Assembly (NCBI GenBank): GCA_964610505.1
Contig: CAZSXU010000038.1
Coordinates: forward strand, 1-30,160
Length of the DNA stretch: 30,160 nt
Reading direction: 5' to 3'
Origin: CAZSXU01 sp964610505
Lineage (GTDB): Bacteria; Arandabacterota; Arandabacteria; JAGLYR01
The notes beneath the pieces are model-generated. The model did not search any database. It saw nothing but the letters and a program-made list of their open reading frames with translations, and had not been told where the DNA came from. Each line of letters begins with the position of its first letter. Positions within the stretch are counted from its first letter, which is position 1. Below, one piece after another: positions 7,243 through 15,351 of the stretch. The translations under genes were made by a program, and so were the position numbers.

Positions 7243-9021
7243 CTACAGCGCATCGAGCTGGTAGACGTACGCTCGCCCGCAGACGACAATCAGGATCTGA
7301 TCGCCCGAGGCCGACAGCCTCAGATCCTGTGAGATCCCGGCACAGTCGGTCTTCCTCCGTTGCCAGACCAACGTTCCTTCGCGATCGTAGATAGAGACTC
7401 CGAATGCCGGAGGCCACGCGACGCGAAAGGAGGAAAGCCCGATCGTCGAATCGTCTGCGGAAAACACGATCTTGTCGGGAGACATCCCCTCTTCCGAGAT
7501 GTCTTGATTCGGATTCCGCCTCCAGTTCACTCGGCCGGATCGGCCGTCCAACCCGGCGAGAACGTACGCGCCGTCTCGACGGGGAGCCCAGGCAACCACG
7601 ATCCGGCCACCGTCGGCGGAAACGGCAGCCGCCACGCGTCCCCCCGTCCCCCGGTTGTCCGAGACGCGGGAATCGGCAAACACGGCTTCCCCCGACGCAC
7701 TCCAGCCGTCGACGACCAGCCCCCCTCCCTCCCGGACCCGTGCCAGAGCGACTCCGCCCGCCGACGCCGCGAGCCCGCCCGTCGTCGACTCGGGGATGGG
7801 CGCGAACCAGTCCGGCTCACCGTCGGGCGCGAGACAGACCACTCCCCACTGTCCCACCTCGGCGTCGAGCGCACCGGCCTCGAGTACCTTTCCCCAGCCC
7901 ACGAGGGCGCCGCTGTCCAAGAACACGACGTCCCGAAACCCGATCTTCGGCACGTCGATTTCGCCCATCCCCTGTTTCCAGACGTGTACCTTCTCCTTCA
8001 CCCGTCCTGCATGACCCAATCGCTGCCAGGCCACGCTGAGCCCGTCCGGAGATATCCAGGCCCGCTGCCCGGCGTGCTCTTTCTCCCAAATGACGTCCCC
8101 GGACACCTCCATGAGATTCAAATCCCATGGAGTCATGCCCCCGCCGCTTCCCTCCTGTGCGCGCGTCATGCGAAGCGCCCGATTCGAATTCCCTGAGGGC
8201 AACACCCACTGGGAGCCTTTCTGCTCCAGCTCCCCGAGGATCTCTCCCTGCGGATCCACTGCCGCCAGGAATCCGTCGACGACCACCAGGGGGAACGACA
8301 TCTCCACGGCCGGCTCTCCCGGAAACTGGTTCCCGGGGGCAAACTGGTTGATTTCCAGAGTTCCCGTGACGCCCATGGTCCACATCAGACGCCCCCCCGC
8401 CAGGCGGCGGGCCAGCGCATCCGGCTCCGGCCCGGTCCCCTCAATCACCGCGCCGGCCGATCCGACGACCTCGTGCTCCTCGTATTCCATGGAGCAATCC
8501 AGGATGTACATCATCGGGTCGTCGGGTTTCGAGAAGGAGCTCGGTTCCAGAGTGAGACGGATATCCCGTTCACCCCTGTACTCAAAGGGCAAATAGCCGA
8601 CGGCGATGAAAGGGTCGCCCTCGAAACACTCCAGGCACGGAAAGGCTGCGATCCCCCCGCTACCCCTGAAATCCCCGAGCGTCAGGGCTCCCTCGGAACA
8701 CCATTCTATACGCCCGGCCTTGAAGCTCCTCGCGTCCGGGAGCCCTCCGAGCGCGAATTCCACACCCGTCAGCCCCTCGACGCCCCGAACGAGAAAGCAG
8801 GCGTACCCGAATCCCTTGCTCGCCGCCAGTTCCTCTCGGGTCAGCTCCGTGCGAACGTGATCGACCGAAGAAGGGATCATGTCCGAACATGCGGGATAGT
8901 CGTACGTGGCGATCAGGTGCACCGCCAGCCTCGGCCCCTCGCCCACTTCCGGCTCAACCGCCCCACCGGCCGAAGCACACCAAAGAAGAAGGCCCACACA
9001 CACGATGACGAGTCGATCCAT
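7243..9021 (-). CDS. Large secreted protein, possible C-terminal beta-propeller, unknown function
   Basis: About 592 residues. ATG 9021 is preceded by GGGAGGG, and the product has a clear signal peptide (residues 1-21, ending ASAGGA). Residues 30-165 contain paired cysteines and phrases such as LVRGVEGLTGVEFALGGLP, a style I associate with exported proteins of uncultured Gram-negative lineages, but I cannot name a family. From about residue 300 on, short repeating strands (for example AWISPDGLSVAWQ, AVSADGGRIVVAW, IVFSADDSTIGLSS, RLSASGDQILIVV) look like blades of a WD40/PQQ-type propeller. It is probably periplasmic or outer-surface. It diverges from the flavoprotein operon across a 215-bp gap. 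Confidence 0.65.
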   Translation of the reverse strand: MDRLVIVCVGLLLWCASAGGAVEPEVGEGPRLAVHLIATYDYPACSDMIPSSVDHVRTELTREELAASKGFGYACFLVRGVEGLTGVEFALGGLPDARSFKAGRIEWCSEGALTLGDFRGSGGIAAFPCLECFEGDPFIAVGYLPFEYRGERDIRLTLEPSSFSKPDDPMMYILDCSMEYEEHEVVGSAGAVIEGTGPEPDALARRLAGGRLMWTMGVTGTLEINQFAPGNQFPGEPAVEMSFPLVVVDGFLAAVDPQGEILGELEQKGSQWVLPSGNSNRALRMTRAQEGSGGGMTPWDLNLMEVSGDVIWEKEHAGQRAWISPDGLSVAWQRLGHAGRVKEKVHVWKQGMGEIDVPKIGFRDVVFLDSGALVGWGKVLEAGALDAEVGQWGVVCLAPDGEPDWFAPIPESTTGGLAASAGGVALARVREGGGLVVDGWSASGEAVFADSRVSDNRGTGGRVAAAVSADGGRIVVAWAPRRDGAYVLAGLDGRSGRVNWRRNPNQDISEEGMSPDKIVFSADDSTIGLSSFRVAWPPAFGVSIYDREGTLVWQRRKTDCAGISQDLRLSASGDQILIVVCGRAYVYQLDAL

Positions 9022-9236
9022 GGTTCTTCACCCTCCCGAGTCTCTGTCTCACCCCTCCGTGCGGCGATCAAACCGCCCCCACAGGTTCCAACATTCGGCG
9101 TCCCTCGCGGTTCCCGATCCGGGAATGTCTTGAGTCTAGTTTCCATCGGCGCGATTGTAAAGGCCAATACCGTTGGCTTTTTCCTTGACACCGCACTGCC
9201 GCTCGGCTAGTTGTGTGCGTGAATCCGAGGGCCGTG

Positions 9237-9836
9237 ATGATCAAGATTCTGGCGATCTTTGGAAGTCCTCGTCGCAACGGAAACACCGACCGCCTTCTGG
9301 AGGCTTTCCTGGCGGGTCCCGCTGCGGCTTCCATCGCATGCAGGCGAGTGAGGGTCTCGGAGATGGAGTTCACCCCCTGCACCGGATGCGGGATGTGCGA
9401 GGAGAAGGGTCACTGTGTCATCCCGGACGGCATGCAGGTCGTCTACGAATGGATCGACGACGCCGACCTGGTGGTTCTGGCATCTCCCGTCTACTTCTAC
9501 GGCCTGACGGCTCAGGCGAAGGCGCTCGTCGATCGCTCGCAAGCGATGTGGGCACGCAAATATCGTCTGGGCGTGACCGGCGCAAAGACCAAGGCCGGGT
9601 TTTTGATTTCCACGGGAGGGTCCAAGGGTCGGCGCTTGTTCGAGTGCGTTGAACTGACGGTGAAATACTTCTGCGACGCGATCGACGCCCGGTACCTGGG
9701 ATCACTCACCATCCGATCCCTGGATCGGATGGGCGATGTCGAGCGTCATCCCGAGTACCTTGAGCAGGCTCGAGACGCCGGCCGCAGAATCGTGGCCGAG
9801 TGGTCCGCCTCGGCCGAAGGCAGCCAAGCATCGTAG
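9237..9836 (+). CDS. Iron-sulfur flavoprotein / NAD(P)H-dependent FMN reductase family
   Basis: A flavodoxin-fold redox protein of about 199 residues. The FMN phosphate loop is GSPRRNGNTDRLLEAF (about residues 8-23). A compact cysteine motif, CTGCGMCEEKGHC, follows near 50-62 (C-x2-C-x2-C-x5-C), the pattern that binds a 4Fe-4S cluster in archaeal-type iron-sulfur flavoproteins. ASPVYFYGLTAQAKALVDR is the conserved flavin-ring segment. ATG 9237 is preferred because GAGG lies six bases upstream and the fold begins at once; GTG at 9213 or 9234 is possible. It is probably co-transcribed with the metallohydrolase 22 bp downstream. The substrate is unknown. Confidence 0.85.
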   Translation: MIKILAIFGSPRRNGNTDRLLEAFLAGPAAASIACRRVRVSEMEFTPCTGCGMCEEKGHCVIPDGMQVVYEWIDDADLVVLASPVYFYGLTAQAKALVDRSQAMWARKYRLGVTGAKTKAGFLISTGGSKGRRLFECVELTVKYFCDAIDARYLGSLTIRSLDRMGDVERHPEYLEQARDAGRRIVAEWSASAEGSQAS

Positions 9837-9858
9837 ACATCGAGAAGGAGACCGATCG

Positions 9859-10701
9859 GTGAGGGTGAAATTCTGGGGCACGAGAGGTTCGATCGCTACA
9901 CCCGGGCCATCAACGGTCCGATACGGCGGCAATACGACCTGCGTCGAAGTCCTGCTGGAGAATGATACTCGAATCGTCATCGACGCGGGAACCGGAATCC
10001 GGAGGCTGGGAGAGTCGCTGATGTACAGCCCCGAGGATCAACCGATCCACCTCTTTCTGACTCACTCCCACTGGGACCACGTTCAGGGCTTCCCCTTTTT
10101 CCGACCGGCCTACGACCGTTCCCGAAGCATTCGGATCTACGGCTTCCACCAGGCCTACGACAAGCTTCGCGAAATCCTCACGAACCAGATGGAATCCAAG
10201 TATTTCCCGGTGGACTTCTCGGATCTGAACGCCCGGATCGAGTTCATCGAGATCACGGATGAAACGTATGAAATCGCTGGAACCCGCATCAGTGCCATCG
10301 CGAACAACCACCCGGGGACCGCGCACGGGTTCCGCATTACCGAGAACAATCGCTCCCTCGTCTTCCTCACCGACAACGAGCTGCGACCGGCCGATCCGCC
10401 CACCACCGCGTGGCCCCGGTTCGTCGAGTTCTGCGCCGAAGCGAATCTTCTCATACACGACGCCATGTACTCCGATGAGGAGCTGGAAGCCCGCCGCGGC
10501 TACGGGCACTCTTCCTACCGGCAAGCACTCGATCTCGCCATCGAGTCGAAGGTACACACGTGCGTCCTGTTTCACCACGACCCCGACCATGACGACGAAA
10601 CGGTTGACCGAATCGTGATGGAATGCCAGCGGAACATCAAGCGAATGAAAGTACCCCTGGAATGCCACGGCGCCCGCGAGGAATCGACACTGGAAGTGTA
10701 G
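9859..10701 (+). CDS. Metallo-beta-lactamase-fold hydrolase
   Basis: A cytoplasmic metallohydrolase of about 280 residues. It begins MRVKFWGTRGSIATPGPSTV, the usual opening of the PhnP/cyclic-phosphodiesterase-like branch. HSHWDH (about residues 71-76) is the zinc motif HxHxDH. Further ligand candidates are HPGTAHGFR, LTDNE, the HDA segment in LLIHDAMYSDEE, and FHHDPDHDD. GTG at 9859 was chosen for its AAGGAG eight bases upstream and because homology starts there. It is the second gene of the operon with the flavoprotein. In this branch, substrates include cyclic nucleotides and phosphodiesters; the specific one cannot be told. Confidence 0.88.
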   Translation: MRVKFWGTRGSIATPGPSTVRYGGNTTCVEVLLENDTRIVIDAGTGIRRLGESLMYSPEDQPIHLFLTHSHWDHVQGFPFFRPAYDRSRSIRIYGFHQAYDKLREILTNQMESKYFPVDFSDLNARIEFIEITDETYEIAGTRISAIANNHPGTAHGFRITENNRSLVFLTDNELRPADPPTTAWPRFVEFCAEANLLIHDAMYSDEELEARRGYGHSSYRQALDLAIESKVHTCVLFHHDPDHDDETVDRIVMECQRNIKRMKVPLECHGAREESTLEV

Positions 10702-10932
10702 CGCGCCGGACAACCCCGATGGGCAAACCTGCGAAAGGGCGGACGGCCTTTCCCCCAACTCTACCGGCCGCGCGGATACTGCCGGCGACATGACAGAAAC
10801 GAGTGTGCGGATACTCCCTCATGCTGTGGATCGTTGAGGGAGGAGGATCCCGGGCCGGGATATCGCGTGTTCAAAGACTGCGCGCCAAGAGGGACTGGCC
10901 GTCGCCTTCCACCCATTCACGTCCCGGGCCGT

Positions 10933-11289
10933 CTACGCGATATCATCCAACCAGTAGAGGAACTTTCCACAGTGCGGACAGGAGGCCACTTCCTCGTTCT
11001 TCCCCTTGCGGGAGACCACTTGAATGGGCAGGCTTTCGAAGCACCCGTAGCAAATTCCACTGCGAACCGAGGCGACGGCCTTCCCGTAGCGTTTCCACAC
11101 TCGTTGGAAGGCCCCGTAGAGGTTGTCGTCGAGCTGTTTGACGATTTCCTTCCGAGTATCTTCAATCTGTTGTTTCTTCGTCACTTTGAAGCCCATCTTC
11201 TCTTCCATCTTGCTCTCGTCCTCGGTCAGCTCCTTGAGTGTCAGTTCCAGGTCGTTGAGCAGAATGATGAGCTCCAGCTGCTTGTTCAC
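10933..11289 (-). CDS. Coiled-coil C4 zinc-ribbon protein (short form)
   Basis: 118 residues. The N-terminal about 70 residues are rich in Glu, Lys and Leu (LKELTEDESKMEEKMG, QQIEDTRKEIVKQLDD), suggesting a coiled coil. The C-terminus has CYGC and, about 28 residues later, CPHC followed by GKFLYWLDD, a four-cysteine zinc ribbon of the kind found at the end of the C4-type zinc ribbon (DUF164-like) proteins. Those are usually about twice this length, so this is a short form. It begins 37 bp after the EIIA gene stop and is probably in the same operon. A regulatory or nucleic-acid-related role is inferred only. Confidence 0.75.
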   Translation of the reverse strand: MNKQLELIILLNDLELTLKELTEDESKMEEKMGFKVTKKQQIEDTRKEIVKQLDDNLYGAFQRVWKRYGKAVASVRSGICYGCFESLPIQVVSRKGKNEEVASCPHCGKFLYWLDDIA

Positions 11290-11325
11290 CTTCGATCCTT
11301 CTCCGGATGTTTACCCTGCGTCCGA

Positions 11326-11799
11326 CTAGGCCAGCACTTCCTCGATCAGCTTGAGAAATCCCTGGGCATCCTCTACTTCCATCAACCGGTCCCTCGTCCT
11401 CTTGTCCCGCACCACCTCCACGATCCTGCCGAGTACCGGATGGTAGAGATTGAACACCTCGATCGGCGGAGAGGCGATCAGAAAGAACAGATGAACCGGG
11501 TTGTCGTCGACGGCGCCGAAATCGATCCCCCTCTTGGAACGCCCGAACACCAGCATGAGCTCCGGTAACACCGCCGAGCGACAATGCGGGATCGCCACTC
11601 CTTTGCCGATGCCCGTGGAACCGAGCTCTTCCCGACCTCTCAGAATCTCAAGGATGACGTTCTTGCTGGTTGCCTCGACAGGGAGAAGACTCACGAGCTC
11701 GGAAAGCACGTGCTTCTTCGTCTTCGATCGAAGTGAAAACTGGATCGAATTACGAGAGAAGTACTGCGAGATTCTAACGTCTCGTTTGGATGGTTGCAT
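11326..11799 (-). CDS. ptsN: PTS EIIA-Ntr (PtsN-like) regulatory phosphocarrier
   Basis: A single-domain EIIA of the fructose/mannitol/Ntr type, about 157 residues. It opens in the PtsN manner (ISQYFSRNSIQFSL..KKHVLSELVSLL). The phosphorylatable His72 lies in GIGKGVAIPHCRS. HLFFLIASPP and a C-terminal FLKLIEEVL also fit. No EIIB or EIIC is near, so it is more likely a regulator in a PTS-Ntr chain than a sugar transporter part. The start is taken as ATG 11799, where the family begins; GAGG lies about 17 bases upstream, which is far, and the open frame continues 40 codons further. The zinc-ribbon gene follows on the same strand. A second EIIA is at 15352-15858. Confidence 0.82.
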   Translation of the reverse strand: MQPSKRDVRISQYFSRNSIQFSLRSKTKKHVLSELVSLLPVEATSKNVILEILRGREELGSTGIGKGVAIPHCRSAVLPELMLVFGRSKRGIDFGAVDDNPVHLFFLIASPPIEVFNLYHPVLGRIVEVVRDKRTRDRLMEVEDAQGFLKLIEEVLA

Positions 11800-12066
11800 C
11801 GCCGCTACTGCTAATTCCTCTGTTGCCACTGGTTTCGCCCGCGCCACAAGATAACAGAATGCCTCCAGATGTCCAGCCTTTTCTTCCCCCCCATGTTCTC
11901 TCGAGATCCTTGCCTTCACATGCGCGGCGCCCGGAACACGCGGATGTCCCGCTGTTGCATTCGGTGCCCATGCCGATTATGATGGAGGCTCCGGCGGCGG
12001 GCCCCCGAGGCGCTGCGGCGCTCACGCGCCTCCCCCGACGCTCGATCCCTTGGAGGGAGGTCTTTC

Positions 12067-13071
12067 GTGAGTGGACGGAAAACGGCGGACATCGGATTCG
12101 GCCTCATCGGCCTCGGCCATCACGGCGTGAGATACGCCCGGCATCTCGCTGGGGACATTCCGGGAGTTTCCCTCCGGGCCGTTAGCCGCAGAGACTCCAT
12201 CGAGGGCCGGGCCCTGGCGGAGAGTCTCGGAGCCCGGTATTATGCCGACTACGTCGATTTGCTGAAGGATCCGCACATCCGGGCCGTAGTGATCTGCTCC
12301 CCCACCGTCTGCCATCGGGACATGGCCGTGGCCGCGGCGGAGCGAGGTACGTCCATTCTTCTTGAGAAACCCATTGCGGTCACTCCCGCCGAGGCCGAGG
12401 ACATTCTGGAAGCCGTCCGGATCCACGGCGCGCGCCTGATGGTGGCCCAGACGCTCCGCTATGAACCGCTGGCCAGGGCCTTTCGGGAGTCTCTGCCGAG
12501 CGTGGGCCGCGTTCGAACCATCAACCTCCAGCACCGCTCCAAGGACATCCGGACCGCCGAGGGCGCGGCGGACCGCGACTCCGTTCATCGAGGCGTTCTA
12601 CTCGACACGGGCGTCCACTACTTCGACCTACTGGGATGGTTGTTTCCCGGCCGCTTCGATGGGGCTTGGTGTCAGGTTCGCCGTCACGAGCGGGCCCAAT
12701 CGGAAGACGCCTTCGTCGCCCTCCTCTCGGGACCCGACCTTCAGGCGACGGTCGACGTCTGCCGGGCGACGCCCGCCCGGTACGAGTCGTGGGTCGCGGC
12801 CGGGGAACACGGAACTCTCGTGGGGGATCGCTTCGCTCACCGGCTCGCCCTCGTGACTCCCGAGGGCCTGAAGCCGCTTCCCCTGCCGGATCCCGGCCCC
12901 ACCCTCCCCAGGGTAATCCGGTCCTTCGTGCGATCGCTCGGTTCGGGAGGTCCTTTCGACGTGCCCGGCGAGGCGGCCCGCGACGCGGTCGCGATCGTCG
13001 AGGCCTGCCGGAGGTCGTCGGAGTCCGGCGAGCCGGTGACCTGCCGATTCGCCCATCCTAGCGGAGGCTGA
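12067..13071 (+). CDS. Gfo/Idh/MocA family oxidoreductase
   Basis: An NAD(P)-dependent dehydrogenase acting on an unidentified sugar, sugar nucleotide or inositol. It has 334 residues, typical for the family. The Rossmann motif GFGLIGLGHHG is at about residues 10-20. ICSPTVCHRDMAVAA and the conserved LLEKPIA (Lys near 101) follow. DTGVHYFDLLGWL near 180-192 carries the conserved histidine region of the C-terminal domain. GTG at 12067 follows GGGAGG closely. The 3' end overlaps the convergent peptidase gene by 14 bp, so no terminator separates them. No sugar-pathway neighbours point to a substrate. Confidence 0.9.
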   Translation: MSGRKTADIGFGLIGLGHHGVRYARHLAGDIPGVSLRAVSRRDSIEGRALAESLGARYYADYVDLLKDPHIRAVVICSPTVCHRDMAVAAAERGTSILLEKPIAVTPAEAEDILEAVRIHGARLMVAQTLRYEPLARAFRESLPSVGRVRTINLQHRSKDIRTAEGAADRDSVHRGVLLDTGVHYFDLLGWLFPGRFDGAWCQVRRHERAQSEDAFVALLSGPDLQATVDVCRATPARYESWVAAGEHGTLVGDRFAHRLALVTPEGLKPLPLPDPGPTLPRVIRSFVRSLGSGGPFDVPGEAARDAVAIVEACRRSSESGEPVTCRFAHPSGG

Positions 13072-14575
13072 GGTGGGTCGTCTCGGGCAGGAACTCGGAG
13101 ATCTCGAGCGCCAGGAGGTCCACCAGGTCAACGAGACTCCCGCGGTCCGCACGGTAGCCGTTGAGCACAATGCAGAACACGACCTGGTCCCCGCGGCGGT
13201 CCACCGAGTAGCCCGCGAGCGCGGCGACCCCCGTCATTGAACCGGACTTTCCGCGCAGGACCCCAGCGGCCGGGGTACCGACAAAGCGGCCCTCGAGCGT
13301 GCCATCCACCGCGGCGATGGAGAGAGATTGGTAGAAATCCCCGAAGAGATCCGAGGACGCGTAGCAGGCGAGGAACTCCGTCATCGCTTCGGCCGAAAGA
13401 GCATTCAAGCGGGACAGTCCCGAGCCGTCCACGAGGATCATTCCGCTCGAATCGATCCCGCACGAATAGGCGAAGTCCCGGACCGCCGTCAACCCGGAAT
13501 GTACACTCCCCTGATCTCCCAGTTCGCGCCCCAGCGTTCGTAGCAGCGACTCCGCCGAGAGGTTGTCGCTGTCCTTGTTGACTCGCTTGATGATTTCCCA
13601 CAACGGCGGCGAGACATGTTCGGTTACCCACGTGGTATCGGACGAGAATACGCCGTTCGCGAGGCTTACCGATTTGCCGCGGACCTCGATCTCCGCCGCC
13701 TCCAGCACTTCTTCGAGAACGATGCCCGCGTACAGGCCGGGGTCGACCACGGCCACCTTCTCGGTCACCGTCGGTCCGTCTACGGGAATCGTGCCCTTGC
13801 ACACAATCCGGTTCTCACAGGGCAACCTCCGAATGCTTACCGAGTCCGGTCCTCCCGCCTTCACCGTCAGCACCTGGTTCTCTACGGAAACGTGCCGCGT
13901 CCCGGGCCAGACCCACATGCGCGCCGGGCTCTCCGCCTCGTTTCCCGCGGCGACGAAGACCTTCACACAGTTGTCCGCGAAGTTGAGCCCACTCACCTCG
14001 GCGGAAAACGGCGACCCCAGGTCGTCCCAGCACCACCCCAGCCCCAAACGCTCATCCTCGAAGAAACCTTCCACGGCGATGATCCGGCCGTCGATCCGCC
14101 GGAATCCCAACGCGCGAAGGATATCTGCCCAGATCTCGTACACGTCCAGGCTCAGCCCACCCGAATGTGTCCGTGGAAACGTCGGGTCTCCGCCCCCGAG
14201 AACAATGAGATCTCCATCGAGTACACCGTGTTCATCCAAAGCGCCTGTATAGATGAGCCGGGTGATGAAGGCGTAGTTGGGTCCGAGGAGCGCCAGAGAG
14301 GCCCCCGAGGTCAGTGTTTTGACCACCGAGGCGGGTGTCATCATGTCGTCCGCATGAATCGCGACGAGAGTGGCAAGCGGATCCAGCGAGCGCACGGAAA
14401 TTCCGGCCTGGACTCCGCGAAACGCGTCTCCCGCGAGGAGCATCTCCAGTCGAGCCTGGAGCTCGGCCCCGGGTGTGCGCTCCTGGGTCGGCATGTGCGA
14501 GCAAGCGCCCGCCAGAACTCCAATGGCCGCCGCCGTCACGAGACCGACGACAATTCTCCCTCCCCTGAATCTCAT
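13058..14575 (-). CDS. dacB: D-alanyl-D-alanine carboxypeptidase/endopeptidase, PBP4 (S13) family
   Basis: A periplasmic serine peptidase that trims peptidoglycan cross-links, about 505 residues. The three S13 active-site motifs are present: SVVK (Ser83, Lys86), SDN near residue 334 (KDSDNLSAESLL) and KSG near 441 (LRGKSGSMTGV). The GGGDPTF segment near 155 is also typical. ATG 14575 was chosen over an upstream frame because it follows GGAGAAAGGA and starts a signal sequence, MRFRGGRIVVGLVTAAAIGV, ending in LAGAC-S, so the enzyme may be lipid-anchored at Cys25. It converges on and overlaps the oxidoreductase gene by 14 bp. An 83-bp dispersed repeat copy lies just upstream of its start. Confidence 0.92.
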   Translation of the reverse strand: MRFRGGRIVVGLVTAAAIGVLAGACSHMPTQERTPGAELQARLEMLLAGDAFRGVQAGISVRSLDPLATLVAIHADDMMTPASVVKTLTSGASLALLGPNYAFITRLIYTGALDEHGVLDGDLIVLGGGDPTFPRTHSGGLSLDVYEIWADILRALGFRRIDGRIIAVEGFFEDERLGLGWCWDDLGSPFSAEVSGLNFADNCVKVFVAAGNEAESPARMWVWPGTRHVSVENQVLTVKAGGPDSVSIRRLPCENRIVCKGTIPVDGPTVTEKVAVVDPGLYAGIVLEEVLEAAEIEVRGKSVSLANGVFSSDTTWVTEHVSPPLWEIIKRVNKDSDNLSAESLLRTLGRELGDQGSVHSGLTAVRDFAYSCGIDSSGMILVDGSGLSRLNALSAEAMTEFLACYASSDLFGDFYQSLSIAAVDGTLEGRFVGTPAAGVLRGKSGSMTGVAALAGYSVDRRGDQVVFCIVLNGYRADRGSLVDLVDLLALEISEFLPETTHLSLR

Positions 14576-14604
14576 GCCTTGTTCCTTTCTCCCCATTCGG
14601 GCAA

Positions 14605-14708
14605 AGCAATGGAGCAATCGATCAATAGAGCAGTAGATTCTGGAGAACGGCATCGTTGAAGAACACACGCTACTCCACTGCGATCCATTGTTCTACTGCT
14701 CCATTGCT
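14605..14708 (+). repeat. Dispersed repeat copy A (83-bp core with terminal inverted repeats)
   Basis: Bases 14605-14687 match 19613-19695 on the opposite strand at 71 of 83 positions without gaps (about 86%). Copy A extends to 14708 and is bounded by perfect 12-bp inverted repeats, AGCAATGGAGCA (14605-14616) and TGCTCCATTGCT (14697-14708). An inner 10-bp pair, GAGCAGTAGA/TCTACTGCTC, also occurs, so it can fold into a hairpin. It lies in the gap between the divergent peptidase and small membrane protein genes. It may be a small non-autonomous mobile or REP-like element. Confidence 0.8.
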
Positions 14709-14834
14709 CCACCTCGTGACCGTCCGCGATCCCAGAGCCGGGAGTTCACGCACAGAGCAGACTAACACACAAAAGACCGTCGCCGGAAGCGAAATGCGGG
14801 CGCCCGAGGGACCGCGCCTCGCACCCGATTCCCG

Positions 14835-14863
14835 TTGACGAAAGACCCATTCGTGAGTACGTT
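14835..14863 (+). promoter_or_regulatory. Weak candidate promoter for the 85-residue membrane protein
   Basis: TTGACG (14835-14840) matches five of six -35 bases. TACGTT (14858-14863), 17 bp later, is a poor -10 with three of six matches. It is the best candidate in the gap before 14917. Confidence 0.2.
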
Positions 14864-14916
14864 GAAGATATGGGGGACACGCTCGCGACTCTCCTCCTGC
14901 CGAAAGGTCGATTCTC

Positions 14917-15174
14917 ATGTCTCTCTCCATGATGATCATTGTCCTGTTCGTGCTCTTTGCGATTGTCTTCGCCGTCGTCTGGCGCAACATGCAGCAGCAG
15001 AGGAAGCCGCGGAGACGATTCAAGATCGGCGGAACCTCGAGGAATCGATCGCATCCCGTGCGCAGTCGGCGAATGAGCTACACGGAGATGGCCAGGCAGC
15101 GCCGGGCCCCATCCTCCGAACCGCTCTCGCCTTCAAACTCAACTTCGGACAAGACCCCGGAAGAACACCCATAG
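14917..15174 (+). CDS. Small single-pass membrane protein, unknown
   Basis: 85 residues, not recognised. Residues 5-22 (MMIIVLFVLFAIVFAVVW) form one transmembrane helix. The rest is strongly basic (QQQRKPRRRFK, RSRRMSYTEMARQRR) and ends in a Ser/Pro/Glu-rich tail, suggesting a cytoplasmic tail in positive-inside orientation. ATG 14917 follows AAAGG at workable spacing. It precedes the EIIA gene on the same strand, with the 44-bp tandem repeat between. Short proteins of this shape can be chance frames, but the hydrophobic block and ribosome site favour a gene. Confidence 0.5.
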   Translation: MSLSMMIIVLFVLFAIVFAVVWRNMQQQRKPRRRFKIGGTSRNRSHPVRSRRMSYTEMARQRRAPSSEPLSPSNSTSDKTPEEHP

Positions 15175-15176
15175 CC

Positions 15177-15300
15177 GTTCGATCTGAATTTCAGTTGACC
15201 GCGTGCCATGCCGTACAACCGTTCGACATGAATTTCAGTTGGCCGCGTGCCATGCTGTACAGCCATTCGATATGAATTTCAGTTGACCGCGTACCATGAC
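15177..15300 (+). repeat. 44-bp tandem repeat, about 2.8 copies
   Basis: Units start at 15177, 15221 and 15265, each beginning (G/A)TTCGA and containing TGAATTTCAGTTG then CCGCGT and CCATG. The first two agree at 39 of 44 bases and the third is truncated. There are no spacers, so it is a minisatellite and not a CRISPR. It fills the gap between the small membrane protein and the EIIA gene. Confidence 0.85.
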
Positions 15301-15351
15301 GATAACATAATGATTGATTATCGCGTTGAAGGAGACCGCGGGGAAGACACC

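Noticed and set aside
9163..9182. GCCAA-TACCG-TTGGC followed by five T residues, a terminator on the plus strand
   Set aside because: It lies in a divergent gap with no plus-strand gene upstream, and the stem is only five base pairs; it may be chance.
10834..11568. A 244-codon plus-strand frame opposite the zinc-ribbon and EIIA genes
   Set aside because: The opposite strand encodes recognisable zinc-ribbon and EIIA motifs.
13616..14659. A 347-codon plus-strand frame opposite the PBP4-type gene
   Set aside because: The minus-strand frame carries all three S13 active-site motifs; this one has none and no start signal.
15199..15215. TGGCACGCGG on the minus strand in the 44-bp repeat, as a sigma-54 promoter
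   Set aside because: The base pair ten positions after GG is AC, not GC, so the -12 element is missing.
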